Notes: a model not told the origin generated them from the sequence alone. DNA of 64,000 bases from an uncultured Pelagibacteraceae bacterium (GCA_902581795.1 CACHPL010000001.1:372001-436000); one strand, 5' to 3'. Positions 7,850 to 17,249 are shown, numbered from the stretch's first letter. A program made the numbers and translations.

Positions 7850-9208
7850 ATGTTAAATAATTATTTTGAATATAAGAAACACAAAACAACTTTTGAAACA
7901 GAGGTTGTGGCCGGAGTGACTACTTTTTTAACTATGGCTTATATTATGTTTTTAAACCCATTTATTCTGTCGGGAGAGTTTGCCGGAACAGAAAAAGGTT
8001 TTTTTGACTTTGGGGGCGTATTTACTGCAACCATAATTGCGGCGGCGATTGCATGTTTTATAATGGCTTTTTATGGAAAAACTTGGCCAGTGGGTCTAGC
8101 ACCCGGCATGGGGATAAACGCGTTCGTTGCTTTCGGGGTAGTAGGTGGAATGAAATATACTCCTGCTGAAGCTCTAGCTGCAGTATTGTTGTCTGGTATA
8201 TTATTTTTACTTATTTCACTCACTCCAATTAGAGCGTGGATAATTAATTCGATACCAAGAAGTTTAAAATTTGGAATTGGTGCAGGTATAGGACTTTTTT
8301 TAGCTATCATTGGTCTTGAAATAATGGGCGTAGTTGGAGATCATCCGGTAACTTTGGTTACATTGGGTGATATTAAAAATCCTTTAGTTCTCCTTGGATG
8401 CCTTGCATTTGTAGTGATGATAGTTCTTGAAAAAATGAAAGTTAAAGGAAATATTATTATTGGAATACTTTTCTTTAGTTTGTTGGCCTGGTTACCGATG
8501 TGGGACTGGACCGGAGCAACAATAGAGGGTGGAAAATCCTTAGCAAAATTTAATGGAATATTTTCTGCGCCTCCATCAATGAGCTATCTTTTCGATGCTG
8601 TAGATGGTTTTGGCACTGGAAAAGTTTTTACGGCTAGCGGTTTAACCGTTATATTCACTCTTTTTTTCATCGACTTTTTTGACACAGCTGGAACTTTGAC
8701 TTCGGTTGCAAATGTTTCTGGAAAGGTAGATAAAAAAGGCAAGGTTCAAGATATAGAAAAAGCAATGCTTGCTGATAGCGTATCTACTGTTGCTGGAGGA
8801 TTAATGGGAACAACTACTGTAACTAGTTATGTAGAGTCAGGTGCAGGAGTAAAAGCTGGCGGTCGAACAGGAATGACCTCGTTAGTAATTGGAGTTCTCT
8901 TCTTATTATGCCTTGGCTTTGCTCCATTAGCAACTAGCTTACCTAAAGAGATTGATGGTGCTGCACTTGTATATGTAGCTGTACTTTTTGTAAGAAATAT
9001 TACTGATATAGAGTGGAATGATATAGCGGAGTCTGCGCCAGCTGTTTTGGCCATGATTACAATGCCACTTACTTATAGCATTAGTAACGGTATTGCGATT
9101 GCGTTTATAGCATATGCATTAATAAAAATATTAACGGGAGATGCAGCAAAAACTTCACCTGCAATATGGTTGGTTGCTGTACTCAGCGTTATAAGCTTCT
9201 CAGTATAA
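7850..9208 (+). CDS. NCS2-family purine (hypoxanthine/guanine/adenine) permease, AzgA type
   Basis: 452 residues, about 12-14 membrane helices. The AzgA-type signatures are present: EVVAGVTTFLTMAYIMFLNP near the N-terminus, GLAPGMGINAF (about 80-90), the FFIDFFDTAGTL motif (about 272-283) and the SYVESGAGVKAGGRTG motif (about 325-340). These define the guanine/hypoxanthine branch of NCS2 proton symporters. A clear Shine-Dalgarno sequence (AGGAG, bases 7837-7841) supports the ATG at 7850. A hairpin terminator follows. The convergent neighbour is a purine-type phosphoribosyltransferase, which suggests uptake and salvage of the same bases. Confidence 0.92.
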   Translation: MLNNYFEYKKHKTTFETEVVAGVTTFLTMAYIMFLNPFILSGEFAGTEKGFFDFGGVFTATIIAAAIACFIMAFYGKTWPVGLAPGMGINAFVAFGVVGGMKYTPAEALAAVLLSGILFLLISLTPIRAWIINSIPRSLKFGIGAGIGLFLAIIGLEIMGVVGDHPVTLVTLGDIKNPLVLLGCLAFVVMIVLEKMKVKGNIIIGILFFSLLAWLPMWDWTGATIEGGKSLAKFNGIFSAPPSMSYLFDAVDGFGTGKVFTASGLTVIFTLFFIDFFDTAGTLTSVANVSGKVDKKGKVQDIEKAMLADSVSTVAGGLMGTTTVTSYVESGAGVKAGGRTGMTSLVIGVLFLLCLGFAPLATSLPKEIDGAALVYVAVLFVRNITDIEWNDIAESAPAVLAMITMPLTYSISNGIAIAFIAYALIKILTGDAAKTSPAIWLVAVLSVISFSV

Positions 9209-9224
9209 ATATTATTTTATAAAG

Positions 9225-9255
9225 ACAAGGGTTAGAAGGAATTTTTAACCCTTGT
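9225..9255 (+). terminator. Intrinsic terminator after the purine permease
   Basis: A perfect 10-bp inverted repeat (ACAAGGGTTA at 9225-9234, TAACCCTTGT at 9246-9255) with an 11-base loop, followed on the plus strand by TTTCG and, from about 9262, a run of nine T. It starts 16 bases after the permease stop. The right arm lies inside the last codons of the convergent phosphoribosyltransferase. It is the only hairpin terminator I could see at any of the ten convergent junctions. Confidence 0.75.
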
Positions 9256-9772
9256 TTTCGTGTTTTTTTTTCAATTCTTCTATTCTAATTTCCTCATAAC
9301 GTTCAAACGGCTGAACTATCCAAGGATTAGTTTTTAAAGTAACAGCACAAAAATCAGGTTTGAAAGTGGATTTAGCCTTTTTCCATAATACCGCTGTTTT
9401 AATACTTGTAATTTTTCCTTTTAAAGGGGGATATTTGCTTAACCATTCTATGCTTTTGTTTAAAGTAATTCCGGTATCTGAAAGATCATCACATAAAAGT
9501 ATTTTGCCTCCTAAGTTTTGGACTGTTGAACTCATTTCTCTTGAGAAGGTTAGTTTTCCTTGCTTGTCTTCTATTCCTTTGCCAGAATAAGACTCTACAG
9601 CTAAATAGGCACATTTTATTTTAAAAACACGACTTAAAACATCAATGATTGGCGCTCCACCTCTCATTATTCCAATCAAAAGATCGGGCTTGTAGCTATT
9701 GTGGATTTGTATGGCAAGCTTTTCGACCGTTGAATTATAATCATCCCAAGATATAAAAAGTTTTTCAGCCAT
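9245..9772 (-). CDS. Purine-type phosphoribosyltransferase (xanthine/hypoxanthine PRTase-like)
   Basis: 175 residues, type I PRTase fold. The PRPP loop reads ILLCDDLSDTGITL (about 91-104), with the two acidic residues and the small-residue loop expected. The PPi loop is near LLIGIMRGGAPI (about 31-42). The hood and the NPWIVQPFE segment near 150 resemble bacterial xanthine-guanine PRTases (Gpt). It would convert a free purine and PRPP to the nucleoside monophosphate in the cytoplasm. Pairing with the convergent AzgA-type permease supports a purine salvage role. Base specificity cannot be read from the sequence. Confidence 0.85.
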   Translation of the reverse strand: MAEKLFISWDDYNSTVEKLAIQIHNSYKPDLLIGIMRGGAPIIDVLSRVFKIKCAYLAVESYSGKGIEDKQGKLTFSREMSSTVQNLGGKILLCDDLSDTGITLNKSIEWLSKYPPLKGKITSIKTAVLWKKAKSTFKPDFCAVTLKTNPWIVQPFERYEEIRIEELKKKHENKG

Positions 9773-9828
9773 AGAAAAAGTTAAATCATTTTAAAGGAGA
9801 TGTAAATAGGGTGCTCTATTTAATCTGT

Positions 9829-10443
9829 TTAATACTGTACTGGCTCATTATCAACTGAATACCAAAGAGCCATAACTGCTTGGGTGCAATAAGGAGAAAA
9901 TTTTTTTCGTAGTTTGTTTACAAATCTTTCAGGCGGCAAATATTTCTTGTTATAATTATTTGAAATAGCTCTTAATAAACCTATGTCCTGAACTGGCCAA
10001 ATATTTGGTCTATTGTAAAAAAATATAAGAACCATTTCGCTTGACCATCTTCCTATTTGTCTTAAAGAAGACAAATAATTTATAGCTTCTTCGTCAGACA
10101 TTTTTTTAATTAAATTTGGATCAAATTCCTTATTTAAAATTTTTTTAGCTAAACTTTTAATACCCACAGCTTTCATTTTACTTAATCCGCATTTTTTCAA
10201 ATCAGTTATTGATAGTTTTGAGACATTTTTTGGATTTACCTTTTTACATTTTTTTTCGAATCTTGAAAAAATGGAGTCTGCTGCAGATACTGATATTTGT
10301 TGAGATACAATTGATCTTGTTAGTGAATAAAAAAAATTATTTCTTGTAGTTAAATGGCCTTTATAGGATTTAATAAGATTTGCAATTATTCTATCCTTTT
10401 TTATTAGATAGTTCCTTGATTTATTCCACCACTTAGGTTTCAT
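9829..10443 (-). CDS. alkA: DNA-3-methyladenine glycosylase II, AlkA-like HhH-GPD enzyme
   Basis: About 204 residues from the ATG at 10443; an in-frame TTG 15 bases upstream is less likely. Base-excision glycosylase for alkylated purines. The helix-hairpin-helix and GPD loop are visible: LRQIGRWSSEMVLIFF (about 130-145) and IWPVQDIGLLRAI (about 150-162), where the Asp in VQD is the catalytic residue. Compact length matches short bacterial AlkA proteins without the E. coli N-terminal domain. The start overlaps the end of the upstream DMT transporter gene by 11 bases, so they are cotranscribed. Confidence 0.88.
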   Translation of the reverse strand: MKPKWWNKSRNYLIKKDRIIANLIKSYKGHLTTRNNFFYSLTRSIVSQQISVSAADSIFSRFEKKCKKVNPKNVSKLSITDLKKCGLSKMKAVGIKSLAKKILNKEFDPNLIKKMSDEEAINYLSSLRQIGRWSSEMVLIFFYNRPNIWPVQDIGLLRAISNNYNKKYLPPERFVNKLRKKFSPYCTQAVMALWYSVDNEPVQY

Positions 10444-11317
10444 ATCGAGGAGGTACAACTTGTTTTTTTAAAATTTGCTCTCTTCTAAAGATTATGTAAG
10501 TGCCCACAACTATAAATAAAGCACCAATTAATGTTGTAATTTTAAGTGTTTCGTCAAACAAAAAGTATCCAGCTGTTGCTGCAAAAACTAGCGACAAATA
10601 TTTTATAGGTGTTACCAATCCTGTTTCTGCCATTCGTAATGACTGGGTAAGAAGAATGTTAGCGTATCCACCCGCTAATCCTAATACTAGAAATAAAAAT
10701 GCTTGGTATAATGTTGGCCAAACCCAACCATTAACTATAGTTGTTAATCCAATTAACATAGATAGTAGAGAAAAATAAAAAGCTATTAAATAGTTTGGTT
10801 CTGTTTTAGACAATGATTTAATTGATAAAGCTACTTGAGCAAAACCAAATGCAAAAACTAGAGGCATAAAATAAAAATAATTAAATTCTTGAAAAGTGGG
10901 TTGAATAATAATTAGTCCACCGATTATTCCGAGAATGATGGCAGAAATTCTTGTCATTCTTACTTTTTCACCGAGAAAAAGTGCAGATAAAATTGTCACA
11001 AAAACAGGACCAAGAAAAGTTAAAGAAATACAATCGGCTAACTCGATATTTCTCAGACCTATAAATAAAGCTATAATAGCTATTGCGCCCCATGATGCTC
11101 TCCAAGCATGCAGAGCGGGTCTCTTAGTTTTATAAAAAGTAAATATTTTTTCCTTAGGTATTAATAATATGATTGGTATCATACCGAAAAAGAATCGCAT
11201 AAAAAGCACTTGTCCAAAGGGGGCATCTTTCAAATACTTGACGATTATATCCATTATACTGAAGCAAGCGACGCTGGCGATCATATATAGAATTGCTAAT
11301 TGAGATTTTGTGAGCAT
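10433..11317 (-). CDS. DMT-superfamily (EamA) inner-membrane transporter
   Basis: About 294 residues with ten predicted helices in two EamA repeats. An ATG 30 bases further upstream exists, but AGGTGG just before 11317 is a good Shine-Dalgarno sequence, and starting there gives MLTKSQLAILYMIASVACFS, the normal beginning of this family. Motifs such as FMRFFFGMIPIILL and ALFLGEKVRMTRI are typical of RhaT/EamA carriers. Substrate is unknown; relatives export amino acids or metabolites, and SAM-type carriers also occur. It overlaps alkA by 11 bases. The divergent msrA start is 47 bases away. Confidence 0.85.
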   Translation of the reverse strand: MLTKSQLAILYMIASVACFSIMDIIVKYLKDAPFGQVLFMRFFFGMIPIILLIPKEKIFTFYKTKRPALHAWRASWGAIAIIALFIGLRNIELADCISLTFLGPVFVTILSALFLGEKVRMTRISAIILGIIGGLIIIQPTFQEFNYFYFMPLVFAFGFAQVALSIKSLSKTEPNYLIAFYFSLLSMLIGLTTIVNGWVWPTLYQAFLFLVLGLAGGYANILLTQSLRMAETGLVTPIKYLSLVFAATAGYFLFDETLKITTLIGALFIVVGTYIIFRREQILKKQVVPPRYET

Positions 11318-11364
11318 TTTACCACCTTTAATTAATTTGAATAACATATTAGAATTTTAAAACA

Positions 11365-11817
11365 ATGAAAACTGCTTATTTTAGTCTTGGATGTTTTTGG
11401 AGCCCTCAATTAGAGTTTGAAAAAATCAAGGGAGTAAATAAAGCTGAGGTTGGTTATTGCGGTGGGGATGACCCAAATACAACTTATGAAAAAGTTTGCT
11501 CTGGTTCAACAAAACATGCGGAAACTGTAAAAGTGGAATTTGACGAACAAGAAGTTTCCTACGAAGAGCTTGTGAAATTTTTTTTTAAAATTCATGATCC
11601 TACCCAGCTAAATAGACAGGGACCTGATATTGGAACCCAATATAGATCAGAAATTTTCTATAAGGACGAGGATCAAAAAAAAATTGCAGAAAAAATTAGA
11701 TCTGAGTTTAATGAAAAATTTAAAGGCAAAGTAGTTACAAATATTTCTAAAGAAAAATTATACCAACCTGCAGAAGAGTATCATCAATATTATTTGAAAA
11801 GAAAGAGTTTTATATGA
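11365..11817 (+). CDS. msrA: Peptide methionine-S-sulfoxide reductase A
   Basis: 150 residues. It repairs oxidised methionine in proteins. The catalytic motif GCFW (residues 9-12, Cys10) and the downstream GYCGG and IGTQYRS motifs are conserved, as is YQPAEEYHQYY near the C-terminus. It is short: MsrA is usually about 170-210 residues, and the C-terminal resolving-cysteine tail is absent, so recycling probably uses Cys33 in GYCGG or a direct thiol donor. The stop overlaps the next start by ATGA, so it is the first gene of an operon with sseA and RND genes. Confidence 0.92.
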   Translation: MKTAYFSLGCFWSPQLEFEKIKGVNKAEVGYCGGDDPNTTYEKVCSGSTKHAETVKVEFDEQEVSYEELVKFFFKIHDPTQLNRQGPDIGTQYRSEIFYKDEDQKKIAEKIRSEFNEKFKGKVVTNISKEKLYQPAEEYHQYYLKRKSFI

Positions 11818-12653
11818 ATTTAGTAACTACTGAATGGCTTGAAAAAAATTTAGACAAGGTAAAAATATTTGATGCTAGTTGGCATATGCCATCTTCCAAA
11901 AGAAAAGCAAAAAAAGAATACAAAGAAAGTCATATTAAAGGTGCAAATTTTTGGGATGTTGACGAACACAGTGATAAAGATTCTGCCTACCCTCATATGA
12001 TGTCTAATTCCGATTATTGGACTAGAATGTTATGGTCCTTTGGTATCCAAAATGATGACCATATAGTAGTTTATGATTATAGCGATACATATAGCTCGTG
12101 CAGATTATGGTTTGCTTTAAAATATTTCGGCCATAAAAAAGTTTCTGTTTTAGACGGAGGTATGAAAAAATGGTTAGAGGAAAATAGGTCCACAAGCAAA
12201 GATATAAATAAAGATCTAGGGAAATTTAGCAGTATAGATAAATTAAATACTAAAAGTAGGTACAAAGTAAAAGAAAATACTGAATGGATAAAAAATAAAA
12301 AACAAATAGACGAAAATATTAAAGAAACTTCATTTCAAATTGTTGATGCTAGAAGTAGGGATCGTTTTGAAGGCAAAGTAGATGAACCTCGTCCTGGATT
12401 AAAAAAAGGATGCATAATTGGTTCAAAAAATATTCCTTACAAAGATTGTATCAATTCTGTTACAAATACATTTAAATCAAAACCTGAGTTAATTAAAATT
12501 TTCACCCAAAATAACATAGATATCTCAAGGCCCATTGTTTTTACTTGTGGTTCGGGAATGACTGCATGTGTTTTAGGTATGGCATATTTTATAATAAGTG
12601 GTAAAAATGCTGTCATTTATGATGGTTCTTGGTCTGAATACGGAAGAAAATGA
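11814..12653 (+). CDS. sseA: 3-mercaptopyruvate sulfurtransferase (two-domain rhodanese)
   Basis: 279 residues with two rhodanese domains (about 1-135 and 165-279). The active-site loop CGSGMTA (Cys245) matches the mercaptopyruvate type CGSGVTA and not the thiosulfate type CRKGVT. The non-catalytic N-terminal domain has VYDYSDTYSSCRLWFALKYFGH and VLDGGMKKW, both typical. It transfers sulfur from 3-mercaptopyruvate to thiol acceptors in the cytoplasm. ATGA overlaps with msrA before it and with the RND adaptor after it indicate translational coupling. Confidence 0.9.
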   Translation: MNLVTTEWLEKNLDKVKIFDASWHMPSSKRKAKKEYKESHIKGANFWDVDEHSDKDSAYPHMMSNSDYWTRMLWSFGIQNDDHIVVYDYSDTYSSCRLWFALKYFGHKKVSVLDGGMKKWLEENRSTSKDINKDLGKFSSIDKLNTKSRYKVKENTEWIKNKKQIDENIKETSFQIVDARSRDRFEGKVDEPRPGLKKGCIIGSKNIPYKDCINSVTNTFKSKPELIKIFTQNNIDISRPIVFTCGSGMTACVLGMAYFIISGKNAVIYDGSWSEYGRK

Positions 12654-13513
12654 AAAGATCTAAAAAAGTAACAATAATAATTATTATTTTTTTTACCATA
12701 GTTGCTAGCGTGATTGGTGCTCGAACAGCTATGGGAATCTATTTTAAAAATAAATTTGGAAAGAGGCCACCTCCTGGTGTGATAGTTGAAATAGTTTCTC
12801 CAAAAAAATTTAACCAAATTATTGAAAGTTACTGTACGGCCCTGAGCAGAAAAACCACCTCTTTCAAAATTAAAAAGAGCGATCTTTTAGAACCTATAAA
12901 ATTTCAATCAGTTAAAACTGGCGATGTAATTGCTAAATTATCAAATAAAACCATCAACGCACCCTTTTCCGGTGTAGTTGGTACACGTGGTATTAGCTCA
13001 TCTATTCTTGGAACAGACTCTATAATGGTAACATTAGATGATTACAAAAAAGTTTTTTGTGATTTACAAATACCTGAGGTTTTTGCAGCAGTATTGAAAA
13101 AAAATTTAAGCGTTAATGCAAAATTTTTAGCTTATAAAAATAAATTATATAGTGGCAGAATTATTTCAAGAGCATCAAGGGTTGATGCCCAAACACGCAG
13201 TATTTTAGCTAGAGCTGAAATTGTCAATGATGATCTTGAAATTATTCCAGGCTCGTTATTGGATATCGAGCTTTTATATAATGAGAAAGAAGCTCTTTCT
13301 GTTGCTGACACTAGTATTATTTTTGAAGATAAAAAAAAGTATGTTTATAAGATATTAGATAGTAATAAAATTCAAAAAACCGAAGTTACAACGGGAATAA
13401 GAAAATCAGGAAATTTGGAAATTTTAGATGGCTTGAATCCAAATGACAGGATTGTTAGAGAAGGCTTAACTAGATTAGCCGACGGGATGTTGGTCAAACC
13501 TATAGTTAAATAA
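12650..13513 (+). CDS. RND efflux periplasmic adaptor, short form without helical hairpin
   Basis: 287 residues. One N-terminal membrane anchor (about 7-26) is followed by periplasmic domains. The two lipoyl half-motifs lie almost back to back: VKTGDVIAKL (88-97) and INAPFSGVVGTRGIS (102-116). In typical adaptors an alpha-helical hairpin of 60 or more residues that contacts TolC sits between them, so it is absent here. A beta-barrel domain follows, then a membrane-proximal domain ending near 285. The gene overlaps sseA by ATGA, and the RND pump starts 1 base after its stop. No TolC gene is in the window. Confidence 0.85.
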   Translation: MKRSKKVTIIIIIFFTIVASVIGARTAMGIYFKNKFGKRPPPGVIVEIVSPKKFNQIIESYCTALSRKTTSFKIKKSDLLEPIKFQSVKTGDVIAKLSNKTINAPFSGVVGTRGISSSILGTDSIMVTLDDYKKVFCDLQIPEVFAAVLKKNLSVNAKFLAYKNKLYSGRIISRASRVDAQTRSILARAEIVNDDLEIIPGSLLDIELLYNEKEALSVADTSIIFEDKKKYVYKILDSNKIQKTEVTTGIRKSGNLEILDGLNPNDRIVREGLTRLADGMLVKPIVK

Positions 13514-13514
13514 A

Positions 13515-16500
13515 ATGCATAATTTTTGTTTACTCAATATTAAAAGACCTGTTTTGAGTTCAGTTTTCTCTTTACTACTAGTAGTTTTTGGTCTTTATAC
13601 TTTCTTTGAACTTAGTACTAGAGAACTTCCAAAAAATCTACAACCTCCTGAAGTAGTAATATCGACAAAGTACACAGGTGCTAGTCCTGCAATAATAGCT
13701 TCCGAAATTTCAGAACCTATTGAACTAGCAGTTGGTGGGGCTGAGGGAATTAAATCTATAGATACTCTTTCTGAAATTGGAAGGAGCACAATAAGAATAG
13801 AATTTTTTACTAGTATTAATATAGATGATGCTGCAAATGATATTCGAGAAAGAATAGCAAGAATTATTGATAATTTACCTGAAGATAGCAGAGCTCCCGA
13901 GGTTAGAAAAGCCTCAGCAGGATTTTCTACAAGCATGTGGCTTTCTGTTAGCAGCACCTCATGGAATTCTTTAGACATTGGTGATTACACGAAAAGAAAT
14001 TTAGTTGATGCTTTTAGCTCAGTTACTGGAACTGGAAGAGTGATAGTTGGAGGTATTAATGAGAAAGCCGTAAGGGTTTATCTTAACCCGGTAAAGCTTA
14101 GCGCAAATGATTTGGATATTAGAGAGGTAGAAACCTCAATAAGAAAAAATAATATTGCGGTACCAGCGGGAACAATTGAGGCAAATAATGTAGATTTAAC
14201 ACTTGATCTTGGAAAAACTTATACAAACATAAATGAAATTAAAAAACTTCCTATTAAAAGAATAAAGGGTAAAATTATAACTTTGGGTGATTTAGGAGAG
14301 GTTAAGTATGGTCCTGTTTCTGAAAAAACTTTATTTAAGGCTCAAAGTCCTAATGTTTTAAATGAAAATACTGTTGGAATAGGTATTTACGCTAGAACAA
14401 ATGAAAGTACTGTGACTTTATCAAATAATATTAGAAAAAAAATTGAAGAGGTTAAAAAAACTCTTCCTAATGGTCTTAAATTGTCAGTAAGTTTTGACAG
14501 GGCCACTTATATAAAAGAAGCAATACAAATGTGCTACCAATCAATAATTTTAGCTTTAATTTTGGTTGTAGGTATTATTTATCTTTTTTTGGGAAATATA
14601 AGAGCGACAATCGTACCTGCTATAACTTTGCCTGTTAGTTTAATTGGGGCTTGTCTTGGATTGTGGATTTTTGGTTTAACAATAAATGTTTTCACACTGC
14701 TAGCAATAATTCTAAGTGTTGCAATTGTAACTGACGACAGTGTGGTTATGACAGAATCAATTTATCACCGAGTTGAACAAGGAGACTCTTCGCTTTCAGC
14801 AGCTGCTACAGGATCAAAAAATGTAATTTTTGCTATAATTTCAACTAGCATCATACTTGTAGCTACTTTTGCACCATTGTTATTTATTGGCGGAATAAGT
14901 GGAACTTTGTTTAGGGAAATGGCAATCACATTGTCTATAACAATAGTGATTAGTACTTTTACAGCTTTATCAATTGCTCCGATGCTAGGGTCAAAATTGC
15001 TAAATAAAAACAAATCAAAATCAAAAATTATTTTAAAATTTGATAAATTTTTTAAATCTTTTGAGGAATTCTACTCAGATACCTTAAATTTTTGGATTAA
15101 AAGACCTAAAACTATAATTTGGTTTATGATCTTTGTCATAGTTTTTGCGGGAATTCTTTTCAAAATTACACCTAAAACTTTGCTTGAAAAAAATCCTGAT
15201 AGAGGTGTTTATCTAGTCTTTGGAAAAACAGACGAGTCTTCATCCTTTGAATACACTGTTGATAAAGCCGAAAAAGTTGAAAAAAGACTTTTGCCCCTTT
15301 TGCAGGATGAAAAAGAACCATATCAAAAACTTATAATGAGAGTACCTGGATTTGGTAGGTCTTCTCAATCGTATAATAGCTTTATTATAATTGCACTACT
15401 TGATAATTGGAAAGATAGAAAAGAAAGTGCCCAAAAAATTGTTAGAAAAGCTATCGGAAAAATAGTTACAGTACCTGGCACCATGGCTTTTCCTCTGACC
15501 CCTAATTCTGTTCGAGTTAGTAACTATCAAAAACCAGTTGTAGTAACTATTACAGGACCGTCATATGAAACTTTGTATAAATGGCAAAATGCAGTAATGA
15601 AAAATTTAAGAAGTAATGAGGGTTTGGCTGATATAACATCGGATTATTCGAAAAATAAACCAGAAGTGCAACTAGTTATAGATAAGAATAAGGCTAAAGA
15701 TTTAGGCTTATCTATTCAGTCAATAGGTAAATCAATAGAAACATTATTTTCTGGTAAAAGTGTAACCACACTTAATGAGGAAGGTAAAGAGTACCCAATA
15801 ATTTTACAAGCTGATTTAAAAGATAGAAGAAAAACTGAAAGTCTAAGTAAAATTTATGTGAGATCAGAAACAACCGGAAAATTAATATCTTTAGCTAATG
15901 TTGTGAGCTTCGAAGAAAGAGGCTCTCCAAAAATTTTAACTCGTTATCAGAGATCTAAATCTGTAACCATAACAGCTCGTCTTGTTGGTGGATATACTTT
16001 AAATGAAGCATTAAATTTTATTGAAAAAACTATAGATGACGAGTCTCCTACAGCTGGAATATTTTATAAAGGTAAGTCTTTAGATCTTAAAGAGGCATCT
16101 AGCGAATTATTGATAATTTTTGGATTAGCTTTGATTAGCGCATATCTTGTGATGGCAGGTACTTTTAATGCTTGGCGACAACCTTTTGTGGTAATGTTGA
16201 CAGTTCCACTTGCTGCGTTAGGAGGGTTGATCTTTATACTTTTATTTAATAGTACAATTAATATTTTTTCACAAATTGCGTTGGTTGTTCTAATTGGAAT
16301 AGCCACAAAGAATAGTATTTTAATCGTGGACTGGGCAAATCAACTTAGATTGACTGGAAAAAGTGTTGAAAATTCAATTATAGATTCTTGTAAAAGAAGG
16401 TTCAGACCAATAATGATGACCAGTTTGTCCACTCTAATTGCAATGGTACCATTAATAGTTGGAAATATTGGACCTGGTGCCGGTGAAGGAATAAGACTAG

Positions 16501-16646
16501 CTGTAGGATGCACAATTTTTGGGGGAATGCTAATATCTACTTTTCTAACTCTATTTACAACTCCTGTATTTTATTTATTGCTATGCAAAAATTCAAAAAG
16601 AATAGACGAAGTTGATTTAAGATTAGATAAAGAATTTAGTAAATAA
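13515..16646 (+). CDS. RND-family efflux transporter (AcrB/MexB-like, HAE1 type)
   Basis: 1043 residues, inner-membrane proton-driven exporter of hydrophobic compounds. The proton-relay residues are present: Asp407-Asp408 in VTDDSVV (TM4) and Lys932 in ATKNSILIVDWA (TM10). Twelve helices and two large periplasmic loops are in the expected places, and the opening LLNIKRPVLSSVFSLLLVVFGL is a typical TM1. It starts 1 base after its adaptor. Substrate unknown. The stop overlaps the convergent lytic transglycosylase gene by 11 bases. Confidence 0.93.
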   Translation: MHNFCLLNIKRPVLSSVFSLLLVVFGLYTFFELSTRELPKNLQPPEVVISTKYTGASPAIIASEISEPIELAVGGAEGIKSIDTLSEIGRSTIRIEFFTSINIDDAANDIRERIARIIDNLPEDSRAPEVRKASAGFSTSMWLSVSSTSWNSLDIGDYTKRNLVDAFSSVTGTGRVIVGGINEKAVRVYLNPVKLSANDLDIREVETSIRKNNIAVPAGTIEANNVDLTLDLGKTYTNINEIKKLPIKRIKGKIITLGDLGEVKYGPVSEKTLFKAQSPNVLNENTVGIGIYARTNESTVTLSNNIRKKIEEVKKTLPNGLKLSVSFDRATYIKEAIQMCYQSIILALILVVGIIYLFLGNIRATIVPAITLPVSLIGACLGLWIFGLTINVFTLLAIILSVAIVTDDSVVMTESIYHRVEQGDSSLSAAATGSKNVIFAIISTSIILVATFAPLLFIGGISGTLFREMAITLSITIVISTFTALSIAPMLGSKLLNKNKSKSKIILKFDKFFKSFEEFYSDTLNFWIKRPKTIIWFMIFVIVFAGILFKITPKTLLEKNPDRGVYLVFGKTDESSSFEYTVDKAEKVEKRLLPLLQDEKEPYQKLIMRVPGFGRSSQSYNSFIIIALLDNWKDRKESAQKIVRKAIGKIVTVPGTMAFPLTPNSVRVSNYQKPVVVTITGPSYETLYKWQNAVMKNLRSNEGLADITSDYSKNKPEVQLVIDKNKAKDLGLSIQSIGKSIETLFSGKSVTTLNEEGKEYPIILQADLKDRRKTESLSKIYVRSETTGKLISLANVVSFEERGSPKILTRYQRSKSVTITARLVGGYTLNEALNFIEKTIDDESPTAGIFYKGKSLDLKEASSELLIIFGLALISAYLVMAGTFNAWRQPFVVMLTVPLAALGGLIFILLFNSTINIFSQIALVVLIGIATKNSILIVDWANQLRLTGKSVENSIIDSCKRRFRPIMMTSLSTLIAMVPLIVGNIGPGAGEGIRLAVGCTIFGGMLISTFLTLFTTPVFYLLLCKNSKRIDEVDLRLDKEFSK

Positions 16647-17235
16647 TATATTTTTTCCTATTTAAATTATCCCTACACATCGTAAGTTGTTTTCTATATG
16701 TTGATGCAATATCCCTTGCTGATTTAGCATATATAATTGCTTTTTTATCTTTAGAATAATTTTTGTAATCACCCCAACCTTTGTAATAGGCTAGATACTG
16801 TCGATAAGCATCATTCTTTGGTATCCTCAAGATTTTATGCGTTTTACTTACATACCATCCGATAAAATCAACTGAGTCTTTAAATCTTGCTCTAGTAGCT
16901 AATTTATTCCCGGTTTCTCTTTTATATTGTTCCCACGTACCCTTTACAGCCTGAGAATAACCGAATGAGCTTGATTTGCGCTTATAGGGAATGACTTTAA
17001 ATAACTTATGACGAGGGGGTTTTGCCAACCAATTAAAATCACTTTCTTTTTTTACAAATGCTAGCTGAATATAAATAGGAACGCCCCACTTCTCTTCAGT
17101 TTTTTTAGTATGTTTATACCATAAGTATCGATCTTCAAAGATGGCACAGCTATTTTTTGTATTTTTTGGAACAGACGAACAAGCAGAAATAAAAAATAAA
17201 AAAATTATGAGATAATAATTTATTTTTCGAATCAC
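16636..17235 (-). CDS. Lytic transglycosylase-like lipoprotein (SLT fold)
   Basis: 199 residues with a GTG start; no in-frame ATG precedes the lipobox. Signal peptide with lipobox ISAC (Cys19). The catalytic Glu is E64 in AFVKKESDF, and the SSFGYSQAVKGTW segment supplies the GYxQ motif of goose-type/SLT transglycosylases. It would cut peptidoglycan glycan strands to 1,6-anhydro-MurNAc products from the outer membrane. The AYYKGWGDY segment near 150 also fits the family. The gene lies 14 bases after the nuclease gene, at the end of the cutA operon. Confidence 0.87.
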   Translation of the reverse strand: MIRKINYYLIIFLFFISACSSVPKNTKNSCAIFEDRYLWYKHTKKTEEKWGVPIYIQLAFVKKESDFNWLAKPPRHKLFKVIPYKRKSSSFGYSQAVKGTWEQYKRETGNKLATRARFKDSVDFIGWYVSKTHKILRIPKNDAYRQYLAYYKGWGDYKNYSKDKKAIIYAKSARDIASTYRKQLTMCRDNLNRKKYIIY

Positions 17236-17249
17236 CTAAACATTATAAA

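Noticed and set aside
13595-15013. Minus-strand open frames opposite the RND transporter
   Set aside because: The plus strand encodes clearly conserved RND motifs through the same bases.
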